Shown here: piece after piece, positions 29,711-40,054 of the stretch
How positions within the stretch are numbered: the first letter of the stretch is position 1
Layout: every line of letters starts with the position of its first letter
Source: Saccharomycopsis crataegensis
Taxonomy: Eukaryota > Ascomycota > Saccharomycetes > Ascoideales > Saccharomycopsidaceae
Length of the DNA stretch: 64,000 bases
Assembly (NCBI RefSeq): GCF_037102585.1
Contig: NW_027043831.1
Location: 496,001 to 560,000 of the forward strand
Direction: 5' to 3'
Program-made: the position numbers and the translations under genes
The notes under the pieces: model-generated
What the model saw: only the letters and a program-made list of their open reading frames with translations
Databases searched by the model: none
What the model was told of the DNA's origin: nothing

Positions 29711-30934
29711 ATGCAATTATCTGCCTCCGTTTTATTATCTGTTGCTGCTTCTTTGGCTTCCTTTGCCACTGCTGCCCCAGTTGTTGAAAGAAGCACCACT
29801 ACCCCACCACAACTTAACTTCAACGTTATCAGATACGGTGCTTCCAACGAAACTCAATCACAATTCAAAGGTAGAAGAGCCATTAGAGCCGCTTCATCTG
29901 CCGGGATTAATTTGGAATTAGACAACGAATACTCTTTGTACTTGGCGGAAATCGAAATCGGTACCCCTGGCCAAAAAATCAAGGTCGATGTCGACACTGG
30001 TTCTTCTGATTTGTGGGTCCCAGGTGCCGGTACCAAATCCAACTATGGTACTTACGATAACTCCAAGTCTTCCACTTACAAAAAGGACAAATCTGGCTTC
30101 CAAATTGGTTACGGTGATGGGTCTTCCGCCTCTGGTGACTGGGCCAAAGAAACCGTTACTATCGGTGGGGCTAAAATCACTGGTTTGGAATTCGGCGATG
30201 CCACTACTCAAAACGTTGGTCAATCAATTTTGGGGGTCGGTATGAAAGGTAATGAAGCTTCTGCCCAATCTTATACCGGTGCTTTCACTTATGACAACTT
30301 GCCATTGCAAATGGCCAACCAAGGGATCATTTCTAAAGCCGCTTACTCTTTGTACTTGAATAACTTGGAAGCCACTTCCGGCTCGATTTTGTTCGGCGCG
30401 GTTGACAAATCTAAATACTCTGGTGATTTGAAAACTTTATCAATTGTCAACATCGATGACTCTGGCTCTGCTAGTTCGGAAGCCGTGGCGTTCTTCGTCA
30501 ACTTAGACGGGGTCAAATCTGGCGATAACACTTTTGCTTCCACTTCATACCCAGCTTTGTTGGACTCTGGTACCACTTTGATCTACGCCCCATCTGACGT
30601 TGCCAAGGCAGTTGGTACTAAATACGGTACTTACTCTTCCCAAGTCGGTGGTTATACTACTTCTTGTTCTACCAAGGGTGAAGACTTCACCTTCACTTTC
30701 GAAGACAAGACCATCACCGTTCCATTCAGTGACTTGTTGTACAACTTAAACGGTCAAGCTAAAGGTGCTTCCGATGAATGTTTGGTCGGTGTCTTGGACT
30801 CTGGTTCCAACTACTACATTCTCGGTGATGGTTTCTTGAGATCCGCTTATGTTGTTTACGATATTACTGACTCTCAAATTCAAATTGCTCAAGCCAGCTA
30901 CGGGTCCGGTGCTTCCGAAATTGTCTCTTTGTAA
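29711..30934 (+). CDS. Secreted aspartyl protease (candidapepsin/SAP family)
   Basis: The 407-residue preproprotein has a signal peptide (MQLSASVLLSVAASLASFAT, then AAP) and a propeptide ending near the dibasic site RR (55-56), a likely Kex2 cleavage point. The mature pepsin-fold enzyme has both catalytic motifs: DTGSSDLW (Asp95) and DSGTTLIY (Asp285). The flap is IGYGDGSSASG (Tyr134). It would digest extracellular protein at acid pH. Similarity to Candida Sap proteins is strong (AYSLYLN, YSGDL, YILGDGFLRSAYVVYDI). The loop after DTGSSDLWVP is short and lacks the two cysteines that form the first disulfide in C. albicans Sap2; the second cysteine pair (TSCST, DECLVG) is present. Codon choice is strongly biased (TTG, GGT, TCC), suggesting high expression. 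I chose the ATG at 29711 because upstream codons are non-ATG and not signal-like. Confidence 0.95.
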   Translation: MQLSASVLLSVAASLASFATAAPVVERSTTTPPQLNFNVIRYGASNETQSQFKGRRAIRAASSAGINLELDNEYSLYLAEIEIGTPGQKIKVDVDTGSSDLWVPGAGTKSNYGTYDNSKSSTYKKDKSGFQIGYGDGSSASGDWAKETVTIGGAKITGLEFGDATTQNVGQSILGVGMKGNEASAQSYTGAFTYDNLPLQMANQGIISKAAYSLYLNNLEATSGSILFGAVDKSKYSGDLKTLSIVNIDDSGSASSEAVAFFVNLDGVKSGDNTFASTSYPALLDSGTTLIYAPSDVAKAVGTKYGTYSSQVGGYTTSCSTKGEDFTFTFEDKTITVPFSDLLYNLNGQAKGASDECLVGVLDSGSNYYILGDGFLRSAYVVYDITDSQIQIAQASYGSGASEIVSL

Positions 30935-33900
30935 GAAGTGAAGTAATTGATTTACTATACCTCTGAGACCTTTTTAATTTCTTTAATCTTTTTTTTTTTG
31001 TGGTATCACACTTTCATTTCTTTCTGGCACTTACTGGCTTCTTTTCAATTCTTGACACTCTTCATGCTTTAACTTCGTTTTTCATCTTTTACTATTTCAA
31101 TTTAATGTTCATATTATTATTATTATTTTTGTTAATAATAACACTGTAAAGAATCCATGTAATCAAAAAAAAAAATTATGTCATTCTATTTATCCACTCA
31201 ATGATCTTTAGCATATATTCTGGTAAGTTTCTGCGACATTGCTTTTTTTTTCCAGTTTGCTGCTACAAAACATTTTAGGAGCGCCGCTTAATTCTGCATA
31301 GTATGGGAACTTTGTCCATGATCTCAACTATCCATGAAGCGTGATTTTAATTATAATTATTTTCCTCGACCAAACGTATCTTTAAAGAATACTTTTATTT
31401 TTCAGCCCACCCACCATTAAAGACACCACTTCCGATCTTACCATACGTTGTTTCAAAAGGTGGGACGATATATCCATGGGATTGGCACTGTAGCCGCATT
31501 GCAGATCAAAAAATTAATCCGAGAGGTCACACTAGTTGATCCGACGACGCAAGCATACCGAGAAATCATTCTGTTATCGTCCCTTCAGGGAGCTATTAGT
31601 CCACCCGATCACAAACCTTGAAATTATTAGTTGGATAGAGCCGTCTGTATCACCGAGGGGAGATGGTCTTTTTCTTTCGATTTCTAGATACCGGTTTCTA
31701 TACCCCAAGTTTTTAGTAGCATAAAAATTTTAAAGTTATTTTTTTTTTTTCCACTTGGGTTGAACTATACACCCCCGAGTGAAAAAGAAATAAAAAGCAA
31801 AAACAAACAAACAAACTATCATTCTGTCATGTTTTTTTTTTTTTTTTGGGATGCATTATTTTTTTGTTTATTTGTTAGTTTTGGTAAAAAGTCCAAACTG
31901 CCATAGCCAAAAGGTGCACAGTGTAATGAAATGACACGATGTTGCTTTATCGGGCGAATGTCCCTTTTACGAGCGATAATGCAATTAGGGAAAAAGTAAA
32001 ATAAATAAATAAATAAATAAAAAAAAAAATGGGTGGGCTAATTGAGTGTTACACCAGGATGTGGCTTAACGAAACAGTGGTTTAGCGGTGCAATAAGCAG
32101 GGATATCTGGAAGAAACTAGAACCACGATTACGTTCTAAGGATTGATTATCTGAACACTCATTGAAATTTTGTATCAGCCAGGCGGGTGGAATTTCCAGA
32201 CCCAGTTTTTTTTTTTTTTTTTTTCTTTTCTCTCTCTTTTTTTTTTTATGCTTTTGGTGGAGGGAACACGGTGGTGTGCAATATGCAACTAATCAACCAC
32301 GATGATATGATTTATTTATAAACTTTGTTTTGTTCCACTTTGACACAAATTTCCGACACCAACTGGGCTTTAGGCTGTGTCTGAAACTTCTTGGAAGACA
32401 ATTTCAGTTCCGGTCAAGATTGAATCGATTCAGATTAACTCAAACCCGAGGGTTGATGATCTTCCGTGGTGGGTGTGTTAATTTTATTTTATTGGGGTGC
32501 GTATTTATTTCTCTTTGACTTCACTTCCTCAACATACATGCAAAGTATATTTTGATCATGCGGTTTTGCTCAAACGCAAAGCCAGGAAGTATCTTTCTTT
32601 CTTGGGATGGATGGATGGATAGATGGATATATCTATCAAAGCTGATGATGATTAATTACAATTGTTCCAAACACCATCCATATAGTTTCGGTAAAAAAAA
32701 CCTTCTCACTAAGCATAGTTTCTGTAAGCCTTCTCGCGGGGGGCTATCCAAAGGATGTCATGTATCACCAGTAATGCTTTTTTTTTTATCGCAGTGAAAG
32801 ATTATCACAAGTACATCCACCCATGAAAAGTAAAACCCGAGTCTCGTCTTTTCCTTATGTTATCATCTATCTATGTGTAGTAGGTTTGCAATTGGGTGTA
32901 TAAGCAACACCCCCAGGCTTCTCCAACGGGTGTAACATAATTAATCCACGAAATCAAATTAGTACTGCCGGGACTTATATTAGCACCCACCACCCGGGGT
33001 TGCCTGTTAAGTGATAAGCTTTCTTTCCTGTATTCTTATGCTTTTGTAGTGAGTTGTACTTGCAAAGAGTTATTATTTCCTTGAAAAGAAAGACTATATT
33101 TGTATTGTTGGGGATGTTCATGTTGGGTTGAGCAGGGAGGAGGTGGAGGAGGAGGAGGAATTTCAATACCTGTAATTCTTGCAATGCCTCAGTAGCATTG
33201 AGAGTAGCGATTGATTGATTAAAAGTAAGCTTATACGGTATTAACGTATGAGATAATGTAAACTAATAAACAGACGCTGCGTTTTTTTGTCTCTTCTACT
33301 TGTTCTGTATGCAATATAAGAAAGACTATGATGAACTCGTCTAGGACTTTTTTTTTTTTGTATAATGATCAGAGTACTATTATGGACCTTGGAGAATGAC
33401 CATGGTCTTATATTAAACGGTGTCTAATAATTATTAGATGATGACAGTATGAATAGCTAGTCGATACACCTTATTGATTAAACAGTAACACGATGATATT
33501 CATTACGAAGAGATTACATCACATGGAAAAAAGAAAGAAAAAAAAAAAAAAGGAATGATCCGAAACTCTGATTACTAACTGGAATTTTCCAGGCCAGAAG
33601 AGGTTTTTCCGAAAGTTGGCAATGTGGATGCGGAGTTGGCGGGAGGGGAAACAAGCCAACAAAAAAAAATAAAAATAAAAATAATCCAGGATGATCCATG
33701 GGCCTAGCTATTATTATGAGAGCTTGGCGATTACAATAACTAGCATTTTTTTTTTTCAGCTTTGATCCACATGTCACGGTTTTGTTTATTCTATGGGTAT
33801 GGGCATTTCATACAGGTCTGTGGTGTTTGTTATGTTATGTTTTTTAATGGATCAATCGAATTGGAGAGAGGGGAGGGGGGAACGTGAACGTTGTATATTT

Positions 33901-35242
33901 CCTACAAGATGTAACGTTACGGAAAAACTACAATAGCGAATAATCAAAAGAAACGCATACCGTTCTTTCTTTTTCTTTTTCTTTTTCTTTTTCATCCGTT
34001 CGTTGAGGTCATAGCTGGAAACACAATAGGGATTCCTCAAAGCAGCCCCACCTCCTCCGCTCTCTGACTTCATCATTCATTCACCGATCGGAGTTTCTCT
34101 TTAAGTGAATGGCACCCCCTCTTTTTGCCTCACGCCAGTTCCAAACCCATGGATCAATCACAGGCTATGTGAATAATATCTAAGGATCTGAATATATGTA
34201 AAACAGTTATTATATGAATAATAGAACGACAATCATTGTAGATGGCAGTATTGGTGTTTTCCAATTTCGGTCAATTTATTCCAGCTTAGCGATGTTCTTG
34301 GCTTTGTTTTTTTGTCATTTGTTTTTTTGTTGGCAAATTGCGTGGGTGTCGGAGAAGCAGAAAAGAGAGAGAGAGAGAGAGAGACAGAGAGAGAGAGGGG
34401 GAAGTCCACCGACACTCGCTCACTACATCATCGTTTGGGAAAAAAAAAAAAAAAAAAGAGGAGAAGAACCACCAACCTCCATCAAATACAACGTGAGGAG
34501 GGGAAGGGGCGAAGAACACAGCCAATCACCCACAGGGGGTACTGCATCTCATACTACTTATCAATATCTTGGACCGCCTCTCCCAACATTAATAATAACA
34601 CATAATATAATAGAGGGGCAACTACAAAAGAAAAGACGAGAGAAGGAAAAAAAAAAAAAAAAAAACGTGCATTTTCCCTGTAATTGGCAGAGTATCTCCT
34701 ACCCCCTCTCTCTCTCCTGTGGGAAACTTTCCCAGACGACCCGAGCAGAGACAAGACAGAGTAGAACAACAATTGGGAGTGGTGAACAGATAGATCTGTT
34801 TTAGACTTAATTAACTCTAATCGGCACCCGTCGTTGCAGTGTGTGACCCGACTCCCACCGACAAACAAACTGAAAAAAAAAAACAAGAAAAAAACAAGAA
34901 AAAACTCCGGTGGCCGGGGGGCGCCTCGAGGGGAACCGAGGGCAGAAACATGATAATATGCACGTTGTCAGCAAGACAGCAAGAATGCTCTTTATACACA
35001 TACAGAAATGAAAAAAAAAAAAAAGTAGAGAAAAAAAAAAGGTTATATATATAATCGTAATCTCTGCGTATGTGGTTAATTTATTAACCTTTTTTTTTTT
35101 TTTCTCTTTCTCTCTCTATTTTTTTATCACACATACCATACTGTCACTGATATTTATATATTATATGCTATACACACTTAGCCTTGTACCTACCTATACA
35201 ACAACACAACACAACACAATACAATAGATCTTATTTACAGTG
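30935..35242. other. 4.3 kb spacer upstream of the bHLH gene
   Basis: No gene is supported. The stretch has many A and T homopolymers, GA-rich runs (34365-34399), (GAA/CTTTTT)-like tracts near 33960-33990, and an ACAAC/CAACA run (35200-35224) just before the bHLH start. The longest frame (34214-34804) is made of Arg/Glu and Lys runs and I reject it. Such a long region before a transcription-factor gene fits a large, complex promoter with a long 5' leader. Confidence 0.55.
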
Positions 35243-36742
35243 ATGACCTCGTTCAAGGAAGACCTCAACATTTGGCCTTTGTCCAACGGTAACAGCAAGT
35301 TCCCAACAGCAATCAACGACCAGATGTCCGAAGACGATGAATGGTTGAACGACTTGATTGACAGGAAATTCCCTAACAACAGCAACGGCCAAAATAACTA
35401 CATGATCAACACCGATATCCTGGACTACATGCAAAATAACAACAACACCCACTCATCTCCTAGCTTTTCGATGTCCGATGCCACCACCACCACCACAACT
35501 TCCAACACCAATACCAACACCAACACTTATCCTAACAGCTTGAACAATTCGTTGACCAATTCCCCTATCCATGGTCTGCAAGTCATGATGAATGACTCTT
35601 CATCCATGAGCAACAGCATTGGCGACTTGATGAATTTCAACCTTGATTCTTCAATCTCTAATGCCCCTGCCAATGTTGCATCTTTTGTTTCCAACCCTAC
35701 CTCGACTACAAACTTACAATCATTAATGGATACCAACAATAGCAATGACAACAAGTTGTTTGCCAATGCCGCCTTAAAATCTTATTCATCTCCTAATTTC
35801 GGCTTGCTAAATTTGTCAGCATTATCCCAGCAAGACCTGGCCAATAATAAACCACAATCAAACACCACCAATACCACCAATACCACCAGTCCTAACAACC
35901 ATAAGGTCACTTTCGACTTTGGGGACAACCGGCAAAAAGCCTGTGACTCTTTGTCATCCTCGAGACTGTCATCGGTGTCGGCGTCCGTGGTTACTTCTTC
36001 CGCCTCCGCGCTGGTAGTGACAGGGGGAGCTGTGACCACCGCACAGGAAGCGGAGGTGACCAAACCTGCCAAATCCACCGCCGCTAAACCAAAGAAGAAA
36101 AGGGCCCCTCGCAAAAGACTCACCCCTCATCAAAAACAAGCCCATAATAAAATTGAAAAGCGTTATAGAATCAACATCAACACCAAGATCGCCAATCTCC
36201 AACAGATCATCCCTTGGGTGATGGGGGAAAAAACCGCGTTCAACATTGGAGGAGTTGTCGATGGTACCGGTGCCAACATTGCCAATGGATCTCCGGGCAC
36301 CACTTCTTCTGATAATGAACCAGTGGAACCTCCTAAGCTCAACAAGTCAATGATTTTGGAAAAAGCCATCCATTACATTCTTCACTTACAATCAGAAACC
36401 ACCGTTCTTTCACGTCAAAACCAATACTTACAATCACAGATGATGACTATCGGCGCCGCCGACGCCAAAACCCCTGATGAAATGGATCAAGTGATGCAGC
36501 TGGTCAATGGGGTTTTGGGAGAAATGAGTCTTGAAGAACAAGAGAAATTGAAACTTGTGATGCAAGAACGTGAAAAGAAGGAGCAAAAAGAAGAAGAAGG
36601 TAGTAGTGATCCAGTCGATGAAGCTGCTGCTAATGCCGCTGATACTGCCAATAATAAGAAAAATAATGATAACAAGCAAGGGAATGATTCAATACAGATA
36701 AAGTCTGAATTTGTCGACAGCTTAATTCAAGGTATCCTATGA
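35243..36742 (+). CDS. HMS1: HMS1-like bHLH transcription factor (SREBP-type tyrosine)
   Basis: This 499-residue nuclear factor has a Ser/Thr/Asn-rich N-terminus and a basic nuclear-localisation-like stretch (AKPKKKRAPRKRL, 281-293). The bHLH follows: basic/helix 1 HNKIEKRYRININTKIANLQ (301-320) with Tyr308 in place of the usual Arg, as in SREBPs and yeast Hms1/Tye7/Cph2. Then comes an unusually long loop of ~45 residues and helix 2 (LNKSMILEKAIHYILHLQ) leading to a short coiled coil. The long loop and the wording of both helices fit Hms1, which in yeasts links nutrient or temperature signals to filamentous growth. The C-terminus is acidic and Gln/Glu-rich. Start ATG is 35243. CPH2 or another SREBP-like family member is the main alternative. 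Confidence 0.85.
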   Translation: MTSFKEDLNIWPLSNGNSKFPTAINDQMSEDDEWLNDLIDRKFPNNSNGQNNYMINTDILDYMQNNNNTHSSPSFSMSDATTTTTTSNTNTNTNTYPNSLNNSLTNSPIHGLQVMMNDSSSMSNSIGDLMNFNLDSSISNAPANVASFVSNPTSTTNLQSLMDTNNSNDNKLFANAALKSYSSPNFGLLNLSALSQQDLANNKPQSNTTNTTNTTSPNNHKVTFDFGDNRQKACDSLSSSRLSSVSASVVTSSASALVVTGGAVTTAQEAEVTKPAKSTAAKPKKKRAPRKRLTPHQKQAHNKIEKRYRININTKIANLQQIIPWVMGEKTAFNIGGVVDGTGANIANGSPGTTSSDNEPVEPPKLNKSMILEKAIHYILHLQSETTVLSRQNQYLQSQMMTIGAADAKTPDEMDQVMQLVNGVLGEMSLEEQEKLKLVMQEREKKEQKEEEGSSDPVDEAAANAADTANNKKNNDNKQGNDSIQIKSEFVDSLIQGIL

Positions 36743-37774
36743 AAAATGTTCTCTCAACTTTTCTTTGTTTTTTTTTTTGTTTTTTTTTTGAAACTATTAT
36801 TATGAAAATACAAATTTTATACTATATGTGCATGCATGGCTTTTATCTGATGAGTGAATGAATGAATGAATGCATAAATGATGATGACGATGATAATGAT
36901 TGGATGGTGTTGCTTTTTTTTTTTTTTCTTGTTGTTTTTTTTTTTCTCTCTTTAGAAATATATAATATCATTTATATATTCATGATTCTATTTCCCCTGT
37001 TTGTTTTATTATTTTATTTCAATTCTCCTTGTTTTTAATTTTCATAGATCTGATACACATTATTACATTTCCTATACTTTCGAATAGTAACCTCTGTAAT
37101 TTTAATTTGCATATTCCTACAATCCTTACTATTAATGCTTCAGTTTTGCTTCTTTCTAGGGTTGATGTAATTTCAGGGTTAGGGTTATCCCACGTTGCTA
37201 TTTTGCCATTGCTGGGGTTATATGGGGTACCTAGGCAAGGAAGTGTGTACAATATTTGTTCTTTTTATATCTTTACATCTATATCTGCATCACTGTTTAT
37301 GGAGAACATATGGGGATTTTTTTAATCTTGATTTCCTAATGCGATCCAGAACGGCAACGCTAGTAAAGATATAGAAAAAGCTGTCATGTCGAAGAGCAGC
37401 AATTTGCCCAAAATTTGTCACAGCAATGTACAGATCAACAGAAAATGACGAGCCATCAACATAAAACCGAGGGACATACATTGTCACCACTGGTTCGATT
37501 TATTTCGGTGGGAATTTCATTATTATATCAAATAAATACCCGGAACTCATTACTTCAGCTTCGAGCTCCCCCACCTCCTCCCAACCTCGGTTGCTGTAGG
37601 ACCTCCCAATGTATATAGATATCACCAATTCATTTACATAAACTCTCGTTACTCATCATACTGGCCAGTATATTAACAAGTAGTAAACAACTATACAAAT
37701 AAAACCATCAATAAAAGATCTCCAAGGGAAAGAGCAGAGCCCCTCGATCCCTACATCACTCAGGGAAAATCTTT
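36743..37774. other. Convergent spacer, no gene seen
   Basis: About 1 kb between the bHLH gene and the small hydrophilin-like gene. It holds T-rich runs just after the bHLH stop (3' UTR), a GAATGAATGAAT/GATGATGACGATG low-complexity stretch (36850-36900) and otherwise ordinary AT-rich DNA. Confidence 0.5.
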
Positions 37775-37984
37775 TCACTTTTGATTACCGCTAGATCCCC
37801 CACTGTTCACATACCCTCTAGCTTCACCTCTGTCATTGAACCCCTTCATGTCAGCATTGGAGTATCCCTTGACCACTTCCTGGACATGACCAGAACTTGG
37901 ATAAACTCCATTGTTTCTGGAGTTGGCGGCAGCGTAGGCGTCGTACTTTGAGTTACTGTAACCTCCTTTGTTAGTGTGTGGCAT
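37775..37984 (-). CDS. Small hydrophilin-like protein (69 aa)
   Basis: A 69-residue protein rich in Gly, Ser, Asn and charged residues, with no hydrophobic segment (starts MPHTNKGGYSNSKYDAYAAA; ends GYVNSGGSSGNQK). Gly is well above the level that defines hydrophilins, the stress-induced disordered proteins. I do not recognise an orthologue. Support for a real gene is its even codon use, protein-like composition, and a promoter with three stress-element cores (CCCCT at 38162-38166 and AGGGG at 38227 and 38267). A long (GAA)n tract lies about 80-140 bp upstream of the start. It is divergent from the TGL1-like lipase gene. Confidence 0.6.
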   Translation of the reverse strand: MPHTNKGGYSNSKYDAYAAANSRNNGVYPSSGHVQEVVKGYSNADMKGFNDRGEARGYVNSGGSSGNQK

Positions 37985-38063
37985 TCTGAATTGATTGTAG
38001 TTTAGTTAGTGTCGATGTTCAATAATGGTGATTTGATTTTATGGAAACTTGTGTGGCAACGAA

Positions 38064-38123
38064 GAGAAGAAGAAGAAGAAGAAGAAGAAGAAGAAGAAGA
38101 AGAAGAAGAAGAAGAAGAAGAAG
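38064..38123. repeat. (GAA)n trinucleotide tract
   Basis: About 20 near-perfect GAA/AAG units lie 80-140 bp upstream of the small hydrophilin-like gene. The minus-strand poly-Ser frame through it is a by-product. On the minus strand it is a polypyrimidine tract, a typical nucleosome-poor promoter or 5' leader element. Confidence 0.95.
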
Positions 38124-38190
38124 AATTTCTTAGATATATATAGTTGATAATCGATAGATCTCCCCTCATTTTTTTACCCATCTCTTCAAG

Positions 38191-38280
38191 GAAACTATTA
38201 AAACCAAAAAAGAAATATGGGTTCCAAGGGGAAACTATTAAAACCAAAAAAGAAATATGGGCTCCAAGGGGAAACTATTA
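38191..38280. repeat. 40-bp tandem repeat carrying stress elements
   Basis: Units 38191-38230 and 38231-38270 differ by one base (GGTTCC/GGCTCC), and the first 10 bases of a third copy follow (38271-38280). A looser relative, GGAAACTATTAA, occurs near 38380. Each junction contains AGGGG (38227-38231 and 38267-38271), the reverse of the Msn2/4 stress element CCCCT, so the duplication also doubled a possible regulatory site. Confidence 0.95.
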
Positions 38281-38545
38281 CATAAGATAAAGATAAACGG
38301 TGAGCAACGTAATTGAGCAAACAAATAAATTTGTAATCCCGCAAAAAGCATAGGTGCAATGATCAATTTTTTTCAGAAGGAAACTATTAATTTAACATTT
38401 GATCTTCAGTTGTGATTTTTCCTTCATGTTGAAATGTTGTGACTGTATGAGATAGATAGATGGATAGACCCCTGCATTTGGTACCTCATCTCGAGAAAAC
38501 TGGCACACACAAAATATTTAACAGAATAACATTCCCCTGTAATGA

Positions 38546-39955
38546 ATGAAGACACACACATCTTTAATAATAACAAAAAAAAATACCATGTATATTCCCC
38601 TATTTCACCGGGTAGATAGATCAGAATGGCCCATGCTACTTGCATCGCTAGTTCTCATATACATTGAAACCCTCATCACCTTCATCACCGCCCTTCTTCC
38701 TCAGAAAGTTCTCAGGTTATGCGACCATGTGTTTGCTATTGTTTATTCTCAAAACCCAGTGCAAAGCTTTTATAACTTAAAATCTTTCACCGGGGTCCAT
38801 CATTCAGACGTGGAGTTTTTAAACCAGGTGAAGAATGCCCAAGATTTCCAATCGCTATGCCTATTGCACGGATACGACGCCCAAAATCATACCGTAAAGA
38901 CCAAAGATGGGTATATATTGACGCTTCATCGGATCGTTGGTGACGATGATAGAGAGTTTGGTTCTCGACCAGTAGTGTATTTGCACCACGGATTACTCAT
39001 GAATAGCGAGATTTGGGTAACGATGATCAACAGCGACCATAATTTGCCATTTGTGTTGTATCAATTAGGATACGACGTATGGTTGGGGAATAATCGTGGC
39101 AACAAGTACTCGAAAAAACACATGTGGTTAAAACCCAAAGAAACCAAGTTTTGGGATTTCCTGATCGATGAGTTTGCCATCCATGATATCCCCACCGCCA
39201 TCGATTACATCCTTGACTGTACCGATCAACCCGACTTGACGTACATTGGGTTTTCCCAAGGCACTGCCCAAGGGTTTGCCTCACTTAGTATCCATCGGGA
39301 ATTGAACTCGAAAATCAATGGGATGGTTGCCCTATCACCAGCAATGACCCCAAAAGGATTACACCATCCGGTAGTCGACACACTCATGAAGGCTAGTCCG
39401 ATTCTCATGTTTCTATTCTTTGGCCGTCGAGTGTTATTGTCCTCGGCAACTTTTTGGAGCCTGGTAATCTACCCACCATTGTTCATCAAAGTGATTGACT
39501 ACTGTAACATTTTGCTCTTCAATTGGTACGGCAATAATATCAACTTTGATCAAAAAGTGCTATCGTATTCCCATTTATACTCATCTACCAGCGTGAAGAC
39601 CGTGGTTCATTGGTTTCAAATCATTCGCAATCGATCATTTCAAATGTACGACGACGCCATTGGCTGGAACATCAAACCACGAAGATCCGCCGCCACTAAG
39701 AGGCATAATGACTATGTGGTCCCGACATACCCTACCCGTAACATCGAGGTGCCGATATGGTTGGTGTACGGGAAAGCCGATTCGTTGGTGGATATTGAAG
39801 TGATGTTGGAACAATTGCCAGCCAGTGAAAACATCAAGGCGTTTGGAGTGGAAGGGTACGAGCATCTAGAAATCATTTGGGGCGATGGGGTTGAACAATT
39901 GGTGTTCCCTCATGTGTTGGAGTTTTTAAAGACGTTTAAAGGAAGTTCTCAATGA
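38546..39955 (+). CDS. TGL1: TGL1-like steryl-ester hydrolase / acid lipase
   Basis: The protein (469 residues from this ATG) is an alpha/beta-hydrolase of the acid-lipase family, similar to yeast Tgl1/Yeh enzymes that hydrolyse steryl esters on lipid droplets. A hydrophobic stretch at 29-52 is the likely membrane anchor. The lipase-associated N-terminal motif ends TKDGYILTLHRI (119-130), the oxyanion motif is YLHHGLL (145-151), and the nucleophile motif IGFSQGT has Ser237. Asp412 (YGKADSLVD) and His440 (GYEHLEIIWG) complete the triad. GNNRGNKYSKKH is the family signature. A second in-frame ATG at 38588 (MYIPLFHRVDRSEWPM) aligns better with known N-termini and may be the real start. It is somewhat shorter than S. 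cerevisiae Tgl1 at the C-terminus. Confidence 0.9.
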   Translation: MKTHTSLIITKKNTMYIPLFHRVDRSEWPMLLASLVLIYIETLITFITALLPQKVLRLCDHVFAIVYSQNPVQSFYNLKSFTGVHHSDVEFLNQVKNAQDFQSLCLLHGYDAQNHTVKTKDGYILTLHRIVGDDDREFGSRPVVYLHHGLLMNSEIWVTMINSDHNLPFVLYQLGYDVWLGNNRGNKYSKKHMWLKPKETKFWDFLIDEFAIHDIPTAIDYILDCTDQPDLTYIGFSQGTAQGFASLSIHRELNSKINGMVALSPAMTPKGLHHPVVDTLMKASPILMFLFFGRRVLLSSATFWSLVIYPPLFIKVIDYCNILLFNWYGNNINFDQKVLSYSHLYSSTSVKTVVHWFQIIRNRSFQMYDDAIGWNIKPRRSAATKRHNDYVVPTYPTRNIEVPIWLVYGKADSLVDIEVMLEQLPASENIKAFGVEGYEHLEIIWGDGVEQLVFPHVLEFLKTFKGSSQ

Positions 39956-40002
39956 ATTTAGGAATGCATATATGAAAGTAAAAAGACAATGTTTTGGTTG
40001 AT

Positions 40003-40054
40003 ACAGGTTTTATGTTTTATACAGGTTTTATGTTTTATACAGGTTTTATTTTAC
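40003..40054. repeat. Three tandem 18-bp units after the lipase gene
   Basis: ACAGGTTTTATGTTTTAT occurs at 40003-40020 and 40021-40038, with a partial third copy to 40054. It lies ~50 bp after the TGL1-like stop, in the probable 3' UTR. Confidence 0.95.

Noticed and set aside
34214-34804. 196-codon plus-strand frame upstream of the bHLH gene
   Set aside because: It consists largely of Arg/Glu and Lys runs from GA and A repeats, with no ordered segment.
36343-36742. Intron in the bHLH gene to explain the long loop
   Set aside because: The loop region is open in frame, lacks a TACTAAC branch site, and a long loop is known for Hms1-type factors.
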